Part shown: in pieces, positions 1 to 9,551 of the stretch | Position numbering within the stretch: the stretch's first letter is position 1 | Layout of the letters: every line of letters begins with the position of its first letter | Source of the DNA: JAEUKA01 sp035328405 | GTDB lineage: Bacteria; Myxococcota_A; Polyangia; Palsa-1104; JAEUJZ01 | DNA length: 64,000 nucleotides | Direction of reading: 5' to 3' | NCBI GenBank assembly: GCA_035328405.1 | Contig: DAOLIT010000008.1 | Span: 1-64,000 of the forward strand | Position numbers and translations under genes: made by a program | The notes under the pieces: model-generated | What the model was told of the DNA's origin: nothing | The model's database searches: none | What the model saw: only the letters and a program-made list of their open reading frames with translations

Positions 1-369
1 GAACTGCCTCCCTGTAAGGTGCCGAGACCCTCCAGGGAAGGAGGGATGTGCGGCCTGGGAGGTCGGGTTTTGGGCGCTCGCGGGGCGACTTCCCTCCATG
101 GAAGGTGCAAAGACGCGCAGGGAAAGTCGGACTTACATCCAGGCAGGCCGAGACCTCCCGCGCTCGCCCCCCCACCAACGTCCCTGCAAGACGGGTTTTT
201 TGCGCGAAACGGGTTTTTTGCGCTTCGACACCGAAGTCACCCCCGAATCCGACACCGTGACCATCCCGGTCGGCAACCAAAGCCCCCCAAACCAGCCGTA
301 GGGCCCAGGGCGTTTGGGGTTCGCCAAAAGACAGGGGAGGGCTGTTTGCTGGGGTGTCGTGGGCGGGGG
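1..369. other. Left-edge region without a recognisable gene
   Basis: No convincing gene is seen here. The open frames that cross it on the plus strand continue antisense through the S41 peptidase gene and have no recognisable protein character. The only structure I see is a 15-bp direct duplication, ACGGGTTTTTTGCGC, at 191-205 and 209-223, separated by three bases. The region lies 3' of the leftward S41 gene and could hold its terminator or the end of an upstream gene outside the window. Confidence 0.5.
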
Positions 370-3300
370 TTAGTGGGCGCTTTGGGGGGCTTGGGCGGTT
401 TTGGCATCGCCAGACAGGCGGTTGACGACCATGGTGCTCAGGGATTGGACTTGCCCGGATTGGCGCGCAACGACCGTCACGATGTTGACGCCCGGCCACA
501 GCGGCACGGGCGCATCAAACTGCATTTGTTTGGCGGACGGCCCGTTGCGATTGCTGCGGTAAAACACTTTGCGATGTTCGATTTTGGAAGTTCGATTCGA
601 CACGACGACATACCCATCGAGGACCTGTTCGTCGTCCTTTGCCGACACGCGCAACCGAATCGCTTGCTCGGACACCGAAAGCGGTGCCTTCACATCCAAA
701 ATCGGCGGCGTGGCCTGCCACACCAGCCGAATCGGCGGATTTCCTGCCGGTTGGGCTGCCGCCTCGCTGACCTGTTTGGCCAGCACGAAGGCTTGCCGTT
801 GGGGCTCTAGCTCGACCCGCAAAAACGAACCCAACCGGCCCGTGACTTTCAGGTGCGTTCCCCGTGGCACACGGCCCACTTCTGCGGACTTGTCATCGGC
901 GCTGGTGCGCACCACCAATTCCTGGTTGGCGACCACCGTTCCCATTCGTTCGTCCACGGTCTGCTTGGTTTCGGCAATCGGGAACGACAGTTTGTCCGTC
1001 ACGCCCTCGGCCAACGCCAAGTCCCAGACTTGCAATTCGACGCGCGCTGTCTGTTCGCTGTAATCGGGTTTCGCCTCGAAGGTGAAATCCATTGCGCGCT
1101 CCTCGCCCGGTGCCATCGGGGTTAGCTCATACCGACCTTTTCCGACTGCGACGCCTTCCCCGGAACGGTTGTGCAGAAGCGCGTACGGCTTGGCGGCCTT
1201 GCCGGCCCCCGTGTTCTTGATGAGCACGCGCAACCGAGCCGTCTCGCCCTTTTGAAGCAACCCATCCCGATTGGCATCGGCCCCATCGTCGATGAACTGG
1301 TAGCTGTACGCAAAACGGGGCCTTTCCATGCCCGCAAGCTGCACGGCCATCTCCGACTGCGGTGGGACATGACCGTTCTCTTCGAAGAAACGAACGTTGA
1401 CCACATCCAGCCGAGGGAAGGTGTTCTTCGGAACTTTCACCGGAATCGACCACGTTTTGGTTTCTCCCGGAGCAATCCGGCCAAACACAAACTCCCGTTC
1501 TTCATACAGGTAGTTGTCGCTTTTCAAATGCGCGCGAACTTGCCCGGCGATGCCTGGGCCGCGATTGGTCACGGTCGCTGTGAAACGAATCGTGTCGCCG
1601 CCTTTGGCAGCGTTGCCGGGCTTGTCTGTCGTGACCGTGGCAACGAGTGCCGGTGGTGTGGCCTGTCGCCCAACCGGAGACCAATCAATCCCGAGTTTGC
1701 GGAGCGAATCGGTCAGGCGCGCCAGCTCGCCGGCCTGCCGCCGTGCAAAAAAGTCCTTGGCCGACGCGAGCATTTCGTGACGCTTGTATCCCTGGACCGC
1801 TCCGAGCAGGTCGCGGGCATATTGCACGTCATAGTCCTCGACAAATTCGTCATCGTCCGTCGAAACAACATCGTCATCATCGTCGTCTTCTTCGCCCGCA
1901 GGTTCGGTTTTCTTGTCGGTATCGGTCAGGACAGAGCCCGCCTTTTCTTTGCTCTTGGCGGGCTTTTTGGGATCGGACCACAGATAACGCAGCGTCTCGA
2001 CGGGTTTCTCGTTCGTTTTCGTGTTTTGCGAGGTCAGGTGCGCATCCAAATCCTGTTCGCGCGTGCCTTTGTACGTCCGAAACAGCGACAGGCGGTCCTT
2101 TTCGACAAAAATCGGTTCCAAGACCACATCCGGCATGATGCCGACCGACTGGATCGATTGGTCGCCCGGCGTCAGATACTGCGCGATCGTCAGTTTGAGC
2201 GCCGAGCCGTCGGGATTGTCCATCAGGACTTGCACCGAACCTTTGCCGAACGTGCGGCTGCCGACGATGACTGCGCGGTCCAGGTTTTTCAGCGCACCCG
2301 CCACAATTTCCGATGCGGACGCCGACTGGCCATCCACGAGCACCGCCATCGGAATGCGCGGTTGTGCGGGCGGTTCGGCGCGCGTTTCTTCCCGACGTTT
2401 GTTCGCGTATCCCACCGTCGTGACGATCGTTCCAGACTCTAAAAACTCGTCGGCCACTTTGATCGCCTTGTCGAGCAAACCGCCCGGATCGTGGCGCAAA
2501 TCGAGGACCAGCCCGCGCAACGGCTGCTTGTGTGAAAGCTCGGACAGGGCTTGGCGCAGCTCGTCGTCGCTCTTTTGCGAAAACTGGCTCAGCCGGACGT
2601 AACCGATGGGCCCGGCCGGGGATTGCAGCAGCCGAGCCGTAATCGTCTGCACCCGGATCTCGGCCCGCCGCAAGACCAATTTGCGGGGCTGTTTCTCTCC
2701 GTCTCGCTCGAACCAGACCTCGACTTTGGTGTCGGGATCGCCGCGCAGCCTGGAAACCGCGTCGTTGATCGCCATGTTCGTGGTCCATTCTTTGTCGATT
2801 CGGACGATCCGGTCATTCCGACGAACTCCCGCGTTCCAGGCGGGCGTATCTTTCATCGGTTTCACGACGGTAATCGACCCGTTGAGCAGCCGAATCACAA
2901 TGCCAAGCCCGCCAAAACGCCCGCTCGTCGAGACCTTCATGTCTTGATACACCTGCGGATCGAGCAAAAGCGAATGCGGGTCCAGCGTCGAGAGCATTCC
3001 GTTTGTCGCGGCGTACTCAATGTTGCGCAGCGTCTCGGAATCCGTCCCAGGCAAAAGATGGCCGATGATGAAGTCGTAAATCTCTTGCATTTTCGGTGCC
3101 ATCGCCCACGGAGAATCGACTTGCTCGATGTTGAATTCGCGCACCGCCGTATCGACGCGAACGACGACGCGGTTCTGCTCGGGAAACGGCTCGACCATCA
3201 CCTCGGCGACTTGCTTTTGAATGGAATCGAGCGCCGACAGCAGCATTTGTTTCGGATCAACTCGGGTCGGATCGACGTAGGCCTCGAGCACTCGCCCGAG

Positions 3301-3474
3301 GGTTTGGTTGAACGTGTTGAGTCGATTGTTCGGATCGTAATGTCGTCGGTCAGACGGCGCGCCGACCGTGCGACCCAGGCCCACCATCATGGCTGGCCCA
3401 CGTCGAGAAATCGTCAGCGCAAGCGCCAAACAACCGGCCAAACCGACAACACCCAGCTTCAGGAAGCGTTTCAT
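370..3474 (-). CDS. Large exported S41-family (C-terminal processing) serine peptidase with PDZ, SH3-like and Ig-like domains
   Basis: About 1034 residues, more than twice the usual length of a Ctp protease. Seen: an N-terminal hydrophobic anchor after MKRFLKLG; a PDZ domain around residues 180-265; then the S41 core with catalytic Ser in GQSASASEI and Lys in TFGKGSVQ. A very acidic Asp/Glu linker follows, then two beta-rich CARDB-like modules, a bacterial SH3-like module starting near MGTVVANQELVVR, and a final Ig-like module. Ctp proteases cut C-termini of envelope proteins; the long tail probably binds cell wall or partners (inference). I chose ATG 3474, which has GGAG six bases upstream. 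A GTG at 3501 with GGGAG is a real alternative. Similar giant S41 proteins are, from memory, typical of myxobacteria. It is the last leftward gene after the ABC operon, but the 156-bp gap suggests its own promoter. Confidence 0.9.
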   Translation of the reverse strand: MKRFLKLGVVGLAGCLALALTISRRGPAMMVGLGRTVGAPSDRRHYDPNNRLNTFNQTLGRVLEAYVDPTRVDPKQMLLSALDSIQKQVAEVMVEPFPEQNRVVVRVDTAVREFNIEQVDSPWAMAPKMQEIYDFIIGHLLPGTDSETLRNIEYAATNGMLSTLDPHSLLLDPQVYQDMKVSTSGRFGGLGIVIRLLNGSITVVKPMKDTPAWNAGVRRNDRIVRIDKEWTTNMAINDAVSRLRGDPDTKVEVWFERDGEKQPRKLVLRRAEIRVQTITARLLQSPAGPIGYVRLSQFSQKSDDELRQALSELSHKQPLRGLVLDLRHDPGGLLDKAIKVADEFLESGTIVTTVGYANKRREETRAEPPAQPRIPMAVLVDGQSASASEIVAGALKNLDRAVIVGSRTFGKGSVQVLMDNPDGSALKLTIAQYLTPGDQSIQSVGIMPDVVLEPIFVEKDRLSLFRTYKGTREQDLDAHLTSQNTKTNEKPVETLRYLWSDPKKPAKSKEKAGSVLTDTDKKTEPAGEEDDDDDDVVSTDDDEFVEDYDVQYARDLLGAVQGYKRHEMLASAKDFFARRQAGELARLTDSLRKLGIDWSPVGRQATPPALVATVTTDKPGNAAKGGDTIRFTATVTNRGPGIAGQVRAHLKSDNYLYEEREFVFGRIAPGETKTWSIPVKVPKNTFPRLDVVNVRFFEENGHVPPQSEMAVQLAGMERPRFAYSYQFIDDGADANRDGLLQKGETARLRVLIKNTGAGKAAKPYALLHNRSGEGVAVGKGRYELTPMAPGEERAMDFTFEAKPDYSEQTARVELQVWDLALAEGVTDKLSFPIAETKQTVDERMGTVVANQELVVRTSADDKSAEVGRVPRGTHLKVTGRLGSFLRVELEPQRQAFVLAKQVSEAAAQPAGNPPIRLVWQATPPILDVKAPLSVSEQAIRLRVSAKDDEQVLDGYVVVSNRTSKIEHRKVFYRSNRNGPSAKQMQFDAPVPLWPGVNIVTVVARQSGQVQSLSTMVVNRLSGDAKTAQAPQSAH

Positions 3475-3630
3475 TTTTTGCTCCGGCGTATCTTCGGGCA
3501 CGTTGTGTTCTCCCTCTCGTACACCACGGAAATTATCCACTACTCAAGGCCCACCGGGCACAACGGACTGACAGTTTTACGATGCCGACAGGCTGTTTCT
3601 TTCTGGCAGGGTTTCTGCGGTTGGCCTTTT

Positions 3631-4413
3631 TCATGCAGCCTGCCACGTCAGAAGCGCCAGGGCGGAAATCAGGAAATCCAGCACGATCACGGCGAACGAT
3701 GAAAACACCACCGCTCGCGTGGTCGCCCAACCGACACCCTCGGAACCGCCTGAGGTGCGCAAACCGCAAAAACCGCTCACGATCGGAATCGCGGCACCGT
3801 AAGCCAGCGCCTTCACAAAGCCCGTAAACACATCGACGAGGCGAACCTTGTCGAAGTCCAAAAACACCGCATACGGAACGTGGAACGTTTGGTGCGCGGC
3901 AAAGCCTCCAAGAAGAATCGCCGACAGTGTGCCAAACACCGACAGCACCACCGCCATCACAAGCGTCGCGAAAAAACGCGGCGCGAGCAGATATTCGACC
4001 GGTTCCACACCACACATCTGCAAGGCATCGACTTGTTCCGTCACGACCATCGAGCCCACCTCTGCCGCGATGCCTGCACCGACGCGGGTCGCCAGCATCA
4101 TCGCCGTCAGAGACGGACCAAATTCATGCACCAAATACTTGATAAATTCTGACCCGACTTGGCTCAGGTCCCCCGTCACTTGCGACAATTGCAGGCAGCT
4201 TTGAAACACGAGCACCATGCCCGTAAAACCGAGCGTCACGAGCACAAACAAAAACGACCGATTGCCCACCTGATAAAACTGCCGGACCAGCTCGCCTTTC
4301 GGCCTGCGCGACCGAACCGCTCCCAGCACTGTGAGGCGCGCAATTTCGGCCAACTGACGCGCGGCGGCCCAGAAAAAATGCCCCCATCGCGTTTTGGCCC
4401 CGGCCCGATTCAT
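3631..4413 (-). CDS. MlaE-family ABC transporter permease (second permease of the pair)
   Basis: 260 residues with five or so hydrophobic segments and the MlaE/YrbE core. The conserved loop is visible as ATRVGAGIAAEVGSMVVTEQ followed by a DALQMCGVEPVEYLLAPR-type segment. MlaE proteins form the inner-membrane channel of MCE-type lipid transporters. The start overlaps the stop of the upstream permease gene by four bases (ATGA), so the two are translationally coupled. It is a distinct paralogue of the neighbouring permease, not a duplicate. The C-terminus ends TWQAA. No MCE (MlaD) protein is encoded next to it, so the periplasmic partner must lie elsewhere or belong to another system. Confidence 0.88.
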   Translation of the reverse strand: MNRAGAKTRWGHFFWAAARQLAEIARLTVLGAVRSRRPKGELVRQFYQVGNRSFLFVLVTLGFTGMVLVFQSCLQLSQVTGDLSQVGSEFIKYLVHEFGPSLTAMMLATRVGAGIAAEVGSMVVTEQVDALQMCGVEPVEYLLAPRFFATLVMAVVLSVFGTLSAILLGGFAAHQTFHVPYAVFLDFDKVRLVDVFTGFVKALAYGAAIPIVSGFCGLRTSGGSEGVGWATTRAVVFSSFAVIVLDFLISALALLTWQAA

Positions 4414-5180
4414 CGCAACACCATCGTCAGCAAATCGTCCGAAATCATGATGAGAAGCGCCGCCGCCACCACCGCATCATTCACTGCCCGACCTACACCC
4501 ACAGCGCCGCCTTGGACCTGTAGACCGTAGTGCGCGGATGTAATCGCGATGAGCAACGCGAACACGCAGCCCTTGATCAGCCCAACCGTCAAATCCCACA
4601 GCTTGATCGCGTCCGCGCAGCTTGCCCAAAACGACGCAAAATCCACGCCGAGCAAGAGTTTCCCAAACGCCATCCCGCCCACAATCGCCACCGCGTCCCC
4701 CAGAATCAGCAAACAAAACATCGCCGCCACCATCGCCAACACGCGCGGCACGATCAGGAACGGAATCGGTTGGATCGACAGCGCCCGCAGGCCATCCACT
4801 TGGTCCGTGACCACCATCGTGCCCAGGTCCGCTGCGTTGTTTGCTCCGACGCGCCCCGAGAACATCAGCCCAATCAAAATCGGGCCCACTTCGCGCAGCA
4901 CGGCGTACACCGTGCCCCACCCGAGCAGGCCATACGCCTGGTACCGCTGCACGAAAATGCCCGACTGAATCACCATCGTTCCGCCGGTAAAAAGCGCCGT
5001 CATCGCCACAATCGGCACGGACACCACGCCCATTTTGTACAGGCTCCGCACAAACTCCCGTCGGTCGAACCGACCAAGCAGCGCCAGTGCGACCGTGTAC
5101 CCCAAAAGCAGCACCATTCCGCCGATTTCCCGACACAGCGCAAGGACAGCCGAACCGATGGACGCCAACACGCGGCTCAT
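4410..5180 (-). CDS. MlaE-family ABC transporter permease (first permease of the pair)
   Basis: 256 residues, all-helical membrane protein of the MlaE family. The signature stretch FSGRVGANNAADLGTMVVTD, followed by QVDGLRALSIQPIPFLIVPR, matches the conserved cytoplasmic/coupling region of the family; the usual R-x-G-A-G is here R-V-G-A-N. It overlaps the upstream ATPase gene by four bases and the downstream permease gene by four bases, so ATPase and both permeases form one tightly coupled operon. Two different permeases suggest a heterodimeric channel, whereas classical MlaE works as a homodimer (family knowledge). The substrate is probably a phospholipid or other lipid (inference). Confidence 0.88.
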   Translation of the reverse strand: MSRVLASIGSAVLALCREIGGMVLLLGYTVALALLGRFDRREFVRSLYKMGVVSVPIVAMTALFTGGTMVIQSGIFVQRYQAYGLLGWGTVYAVLREVGPILIGLMFSGRVGANNAADLGTMVVTDQVDGLRALSIQPIPFLIVPRVLAMVAAMFCLLILGDAVAIVGGMAFGKLLLGVDFASFWASCADAIKLWDLTVGLIKGCVFALLIAITSAHYGLQVQGGAVGVGRAVNDAVVAAALLIMISDDLLTMVLR

Positions 5181-5938
5181 AACGGCCCCTCGATGTCGCC
5201 CCGCGCAAACTGTCGTACCACCGCGTTGTCGCTCTGCTCCATGTCTTCTTGAGGGCCGTCATAGCAGAGTTTTCCGTCGTAGAGCATCAGCACCCGAGGC
5301 GCGAAAGCACGAAGTGCGGCCAGATCGCTCGACACAATCAGCGTGGTGGCACCTGTGTGCGCTTTTTCCCGCGCGAGCAAGTCGTAAATCCTGGCTGTCG
5401 TGACCGGATCAAGCCCGGCGCTCGGTTCGTCGTACAGGAGCAGCGGTGGACGTGCCACGACGGCTCGTGCAAGGGCCACCCGTTTTCGCTGCCCGCCCGA
5501 CAACTGCGACGGCATTTTTTGCGCGTGCGGCAAAAGTTCCACGCCGCGCAGCGTCTCTTCGACGCGCTCACGAATTTCGTGTTCGTCCACGTTCGTTCGG
5601 GCCAGACGCGCTCTTTGTCGCAACGGAAACGCGATGTTCTCGAACACCGTCGCTGAATCGAACAGCGCGTTGTTTTGAAACAGATAGCCCATTTCGGACT
5701 GCACTTTCCGCCGCGCAGCCGCCGAGGCCCGCAAAAGGTCCGTGCCTCGGACTTCGACGTGGCCACTTTCGGGAAACACAAGCCCGCAAATGATCTTGAG
5801 CAGCAGGCTCTTTCCCGACGCGCCCGGCCCGCACAAGCCGCACGTTTCGCCCTCTTTGATTCGCAGGGAAATCCCATCCAAAACCCACGGTTTGGTCGGA
5901 TCAAGATGGAGTTTGCGCACCTCAGAAAGAACCACCAC
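5177..5938 (-). CDS. MlaF-like ABC transporter ATP-binding protein
   Basis: About 253 residues from the chosen start. Walker A reads GPGASGKSLLLK, the signature is LSGGQRKRVALARA, and Walker B with catalytic Glu is LLLYDEPSAGLDP; the following TTARIYDLL and the H-loop replaced by SSDLAALR are unusual. The usual switch His is not evident (SSDLAA in place of SHD), which could slow hydrolysis. The gene heads an operon with two MlaE permeases and should energise lipid transport at the inner membrane. The start is uncertain: the frame is open to a TTG at 6001, but the first tandem GTG (5938) gives a normal N-terminus. The divergent fmdB-like gene starts about 100 bp away, so a divergent promoter lies between. 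Confidence 0.87.
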   Translation of the reverse strand: MVVLSEVRKLHLDPTKPWVLDGISLRIKEGETCGLCGPGASGKSLLLKIICGLVFPESGHVEVRGTDLLRASAAARRKVQSEMGYLFQNNALFDSATVFENIAFPLRQRARLARTNVDEHEIRERVEETLRGVELLPHAQKMPSQLSGGQRKRVALARAVVARPPLLLYDEPSAGLDPVTTARIYDLLAREKAHTGATTLIVSSDLAALRAFAPRVLMLYDGKLCYDGPQEDMEQSDNAVVRQFARGDIEGPL

Positions 5939-6038
5939 GCGACGGCTTATCGCGCACCGAGGGACGGCGACGCAAGCGTTTTCGCACACCTTTGCATTCA
6001 AGCGTTGACACGGTGCGTCCTCACAGTAGTTTGTGCGA

Positions 6039-6311
6039 ATGCCGATCTACGAATACGAATGCGAATGTGGCGCGCAGTTGGAATCGCTGGAAACGCTGAG
6101 CACGTCGCGAACCCACTGCGGCGAGCTGTGCAAAAGAACCGATGCTCGACGAGGCTTGGGCACTGTGCGAAAACTCATGTCCGCAGCCGGAATCAGGGGC
6201 GACGGGCGCGAGGCCAAAGAACCGATTTGCGACGTGACCGGGGGACGAAAAAGGCCGGGTTGCGAAGATTGTGAATGCAACCTCGCGAGCTTTGGTGACG
6301 ACGATGAATAG
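6039..6311 (+). CDS. FmdB-family zinc-ribbon protein
   Basis: 90 residues starting MPIYEYECECG, the hallmark of FmdB-like small zinc-ribbon proteins. The usual second CxxC is represented by a looser C-G-E-L-C pair in THCGELCKR, and two more cysteines follow in CEDCEC near the acidic C-terminus. The family is often called a putative regulatory protein, but its role is unproven. ATG 6039 is chosen because it gives the family's exact N-terminus; a GTG two codons upstream exists. It stands divergent from the ABC operon and 34 bp upstream of a membrane glycosyltransferase-like gene, with which it may be cotranscribed. Confidence 0.75.
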   Translation: MPIYEYECECGAQLESLETLSTSRTHCGELCKRTDARRGLGTVRKLMSAAGIRGDGREAKEPICDVTGGRKRPGCEDCECNLASFGDDDE

Positions 6312-6345
6312 GTGATGCGGTGCAAAGTCCGATGAGGTTTTTTCG

Positions 6346-7815
6346 ATGACGAGCGAGGCTTCGGGCCCTGCGTCGGCGCGGATGCGTTTTTCGCGGCGCA
6401 TTCTCTCGGTTGTGCTGTGGTGTCTGTGCGCAGGCGGAGCACTGTGGTTTCGCACGTCGCTCGTCGCCGAATTTCAAGCGGCTGCGGGGGATGGCATCCA
6501 GTACCACAAACTGGCACAACAGCTTCGGCTGGAACACAGGTTCGCCTATGAACCACCTCCTGCGCCGCTTGCGTACACGCGCCAACCGGGATATCCGCTG
6601 TTTTTGGCTGCGCTGTCGCCTACGACGCCGCTCAACATGCCCGAACATTTGCGGCTGGCGACCCGAGCAAATGCGGTCCTCGATGTGCTGACGGCGCTGT
6701 GTGTGGCGTTTATGGCCTGGCGGCTGGGTTTTTCCCTGTTTGTGCAGCTTTGCGGTTTTTTTGCGGTCGTTTTTTTCCCGCTGCTGTTTTTCCTGGCGTC
6801 GCACGGTTTGTGTGAATCGCTGGCGACGTTTCTGCACACGGCGGCTGTTGCGACGGCGCTGTGTGCAACCCAGGTCTCGACAGACCGGCGAAAAATCGCT
6901 CTGGCCTTGCTGTGTGGCGGCTTGTTGGGGATGGCGATGCTCACGCGGATTGATTCGATCTTGGCCGCGCCCGCGTTGTGTATGTTGCTGTGGTTGTCGT
7001 CGGAAAAGGTCATCCGCAAGCTGACGTTGTGTGCTGTGTGCCTATCGCTGGCGGCTTGCACCTATGCACCGTGGCCGCTGCGAAACCTGCGTGCGTCGGG
7101 CGAAGTTCACCTCGCAGTGCCCATGTGGATTGACATGGATGGACGGCCCGTGCCCCTGGGCATGATGTGGTGGTCTGCGACTTGGGCGACGGGCCGCATA
7201 CCGGGACAGAGCTATCCCTTGTTCGTCGTGGCTTTCGGTCGTCCGCTCGATCCCAATCGAAAAGGCGTCCTGACACCCGCGATGTACGACGACGAAGCGG
7301 AACGGCAAGAAATCGCCGAGCTGTTTTCTCGGTACAACGTCGAAAAACTGAGCCCGGCTGTCGATGCAGCGTTTTATCGCTTGGCACGTCAGCGTCTCTC
7401 TCGTCATCCGTTTCGCACGCTCGTTGTGTTGCCACTGAAACGCATCGCCACGCTGTGGTCGCCGATGCCGCCTTATGAAATGTCGATGCGCTCCAAACTG
7501 CTGCGCCTGCCGGAAACGCGAGCTGCGTGGGACAACGCGGGCACGGGCCTGCTGTTTTTGTCGCTTTTCGGTGCGTTTTGGTCTGTTTTTGACAAAAAGC
7601 GGCGGTTTTTGGCCCTATCGCTGCTGCTTCTGCCGTTTTTCCGCACGTTCGCGCTCCCGTTTTTGCACCCGATTCCGCTTCAGCGATACCTGGCCGAGGC
7701 CATTCCGACGTTGCTTTTGTTTTTGGGCTGCGCGGTGTCGGGGCCGCTTGGGTTTTTGCGGGCGAGATGGAATCAGGAATCTGAGCTTTTCCGTGTACGA
7801 AACCGCTCGACGTAG
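6346..7815 (+). CDS. GT-C (ArnT/PMT-like) polytopic membrane glycosyltransferase
   Basis: 489 residues with a hydrophobic N-terminal segment, an early extracytoplasmic loop carrying DGIQYHKLAQQL and then TRQPGYPLFLAAL, and about ten further membrane helices. This early Asp loop followed by a PGYP motif is characteristic of family 39-type GT-C enzymes, which move sugars from polyprenyl-phosphate carriers to lipid or protein acceptors outside the inner membrane. The acceptor cannot be told. An ATG at 6382 would also give a sensible N-terminus. The 3' end overlaps the convergent activator gene by 43 bp. The coding region is rich in tgt/ttt codons but otherwise like its neighbours. Confidence 0.7.
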   Translation: MTSEASGPASARMRFSRRILSVVLWCLCAGGALWFRTSLVAEFQAAAGDGIQYHKLAQQLRLEHRFAYEPPPAPLAYTRQPGYPLFLAALSPTTPLNMPEHLRLATRANAVLDVLTALCVAFMAWRLGFSLFVQLCGFFAVVFFPLLFFLASHGLCESLATFLHTAAVATALCATQVSTDRRKIALALLCGGLLGMAMLTRIDSILAAPALCMLLWLSSEKVIRKLTLCAVCLSLAACTYAPWPLRNLRASGEVHLAVPMWIDMDGRPVPLGMMWWSATWATGRIPGQSYPLFVVAFGRPLDPNRKGVLTPAMYDDEAERQEIAELFSRYNVEKLSPAVDAAFYRLARQRLSRHPFRTLVVLPLKRIATLWSPMPPYEMSMRSKLLRLPETRAAWDNAGTGLLFLSLFGAFWSVFDKKRRFLALSLLLLPFFRTFALPFLHPIPLQRYLAEAIPTLLLFLGCAVSGPLGFLRARWNQESELFRVRNRST

Positions 7816-9545
7816 CGACTCAGGTGCATTTTGACCGTGCTTCCGTCCGCGATGTTGAGCTTGCGAGCGAGAGCAGAGAAATTCATGTTTTTGCTCAATT
7901 CATCGACGTGATGCAGGTCCGTCGAGTACGCGATGAAAACGGGCTTCAAGTACTTTTCGATGAAGGTTTGCAGCTCTCCCCAGCTTGCGGCGCTCCCACC
8001 TTCGTCGTCTATAAACGCTTTCACCGACGTGACCGCCATCATTTTCCAGTCCAAGCTCTCGATGGTCGGCAGTTTGTCGCTGTTGGTTCTCGGTCGCCGA
8101 AACCGTGCCGAGTCTTTGGCGAGCGGCATTTGCATGGGCGGCGCACGGCCTTCCCGCAAAGCTGCGTCTGCAACTTGCGCATCGATTTCGCGCGGCTGAA
8201 ATACGGGCGGCAGCCGCTCGACGAAATTCTCCAAATCTCGGAAGTTTCCGGGAAACGGATCGTCGAGAACTCGCTTTTTGGCTTCTTCGGTCAGCGCATC
8301 GATCACGCGCAGTGCCGAGCCGCGCACCGTCTTGGTCTGCAAAAACGCGAGGATGTCCTCGGGACGTTCGTGCAACGCGGGAACACGAATCACTGCCGAC
8401 GACAATCGGTACCACAAATCGTCTCGAAAACACTGCAAGCGATACACGGCATCGTCGAGCGGCTTGTTGCTCGCGCACACAATTTGCACATCGGCTTTGC
8501 GTGGCTTCGGATCGCCGAGCCGTTGGTATTCGCCGCGCGTGTCCAAAAAACGGAGCAACGCTTTTTGCACCTCGAGGCTCATTTCGCCAAGTTCGTCGAG
8601 AAACAGCGTTCCTTCATGCGCCGCTTCGACCAAGCCCTGCACGTCGTTTACTGCACCCGTAAACGAACCGCGTTTGGCCCCAAAGAGCTGTGCGTACAGC
8701 AGTTCTTTGTCCAGAAGGGCGCAATTGAGCGCCGCAAACGGCCCCGCGTTCCGAGGAGAATAGCGGTGATAGCACCGCGCCAGCCATTCTTTGCCCGAAC
8801 CCGTGGGACCCAAAATCACCGTGCGCCGTCCCTGCTCCCCGGCTTCCGCAACCCGACGCAATGTCTCTCGCAAAAGCGGGGACGCCACGATCATTCCATC
8901 GACGCGCCGTCGGTATTGCTCGAAACGCAGGTTCTGTTCGTGGACGTAGGCCCCGATCCGGTCGAACACCACACCGATTTGCGGATCATACGTGCTGCTC
9001 GAACGCGACCGGATGTGCAGCTCTTGATCGTCGGCCAGTTGGAAACTCGAACCCGACCGGTCGGCTGCCCCTGTTTTGCACAGATCAGCGCGCAGATCGA
9101 CCGTTTGCTGCGAGAACCATTCGTTGATTGCGCTTTCGACCCCTTTTCCAAAATCGCTCTCGTTTTGCCAAACCGGCGGACGAGGTTCGCGCATCGCTTT
9201 TGTTTTGAAACTTCGCGGTGACAACTCCAAAGACACATCGCCTAGCAAACGGACGGGCTCGCCCGGTTGCAGACGAAGCGCCGTTCCATTTCGGCTGTGC
9301 GTCTCGTAGATAGACACCGTTTCGTCGTCGGCACACAACAGCAGCAGATGGTTGGCCGACACACGGGGAGATTCGATCCGTGCCGTCATGAGGGGGCGGT
9401 TTGCCAAGAACGGTGCCAGCTCTGGTTGCTCTTGTCGCAACCGCAGCGGATCGGGTGCCCGGCCCACGAGCAGAGCCGTTCCTTGGTGAAGCGTGTAGAC
9501 AAGCGGCTCGGGAAGGTCATGGGCCGTAAGCGTCGCGCGAGGCAT
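7773..9545 (-). CDS. FHA-domain sigma-54-dependent transcriptional activator
   Basis: 590 residues. The first ~110 residues look like an FHA phosphopeptide-binding domain (RIESPRVSANHLLLL, then SRNGTALRL). The AAA+ sigma-54 interaction domain has Walker A GPTGSGKEW, the loop GSFTGA (canonical GAFTGA with Ala to Ser) and Walker B GTLFLDELGEMS. The C-terminus carries a short helix-turn-helix-like segment around SALARKLNIADGSTVKMHL instead of a standard Fis-type HTH. FHA-linked activators in myxobacteria respond to Ser/Thr kinase signalling (family knowledge), fitting the three kinases in this window. The start ATG has no clear Shine-Dalgarno but a TATAAT ends seven bases upstream, so the mRNA may be leaderless. 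Confidence 0.88.
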   Translation of the reverse strand: MPRATLTAHDLPEPLVYTLHQGTALLVGRAPDPLRLRQEQPELAPFLANRPLMTARIESPRVSANHLLLLCADDETVSIYETHSRNGTALRLQPGEPVRLLGDVSLELSPRSFKTKAMREPRPPVWQNESDFGKGVESAINEWFSQQTVDLRADLCKTGAADRSGSSFQLADDQELHIRSRSSSTYDPQIGVVFDRIGAYVHEQNLRFEQYRRRVDGMIVASPLLRETLRRVAEAGEQGRRTVILGPTGSGKEWLARCYHRYSPRNAGPFAALNCALLDKELLYAQLFGAKRGSFTGAVNDVQGLVEAAHEGTLFLDELGEMSLEVQKALLRFLDTRGEYQRLGDPKPRKADVQIVCASNKPLDDAVYRLQCFRDDLWYRLSSAVIRVPALHERPEDILAFLQTKTVRGSALRVIDALTEEAKKRVLDDPFPGNFRDLENFVERLPPVFQPREIDAQVADAALREGRAPPMQMPLAKDSARFRRPRTNSDKLPTIESLDWKMMAVTSVKAFIDDEGGSAASWGELQTFIEKYLKPVFIAYSTDLHHVDELSKNMNFSALARKLNIADGSTVKMHLSRYVERFRTRKSSDS

Positions 9546-9551
9546 CGCGAC

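Noticed and set aside
19..810. 263-residue open frame on the plus strand at the left edge
   Set aside because: More than half of it runs antisense through the S41 gene; composition is Arg/His/Pro-rich shadow coding and no family is seen.
1171..2442. 423-residue plus-strand frame inside the S41 gene
   Set aside because: Exact antisense shadow of a gene with clear catalytic motifs.
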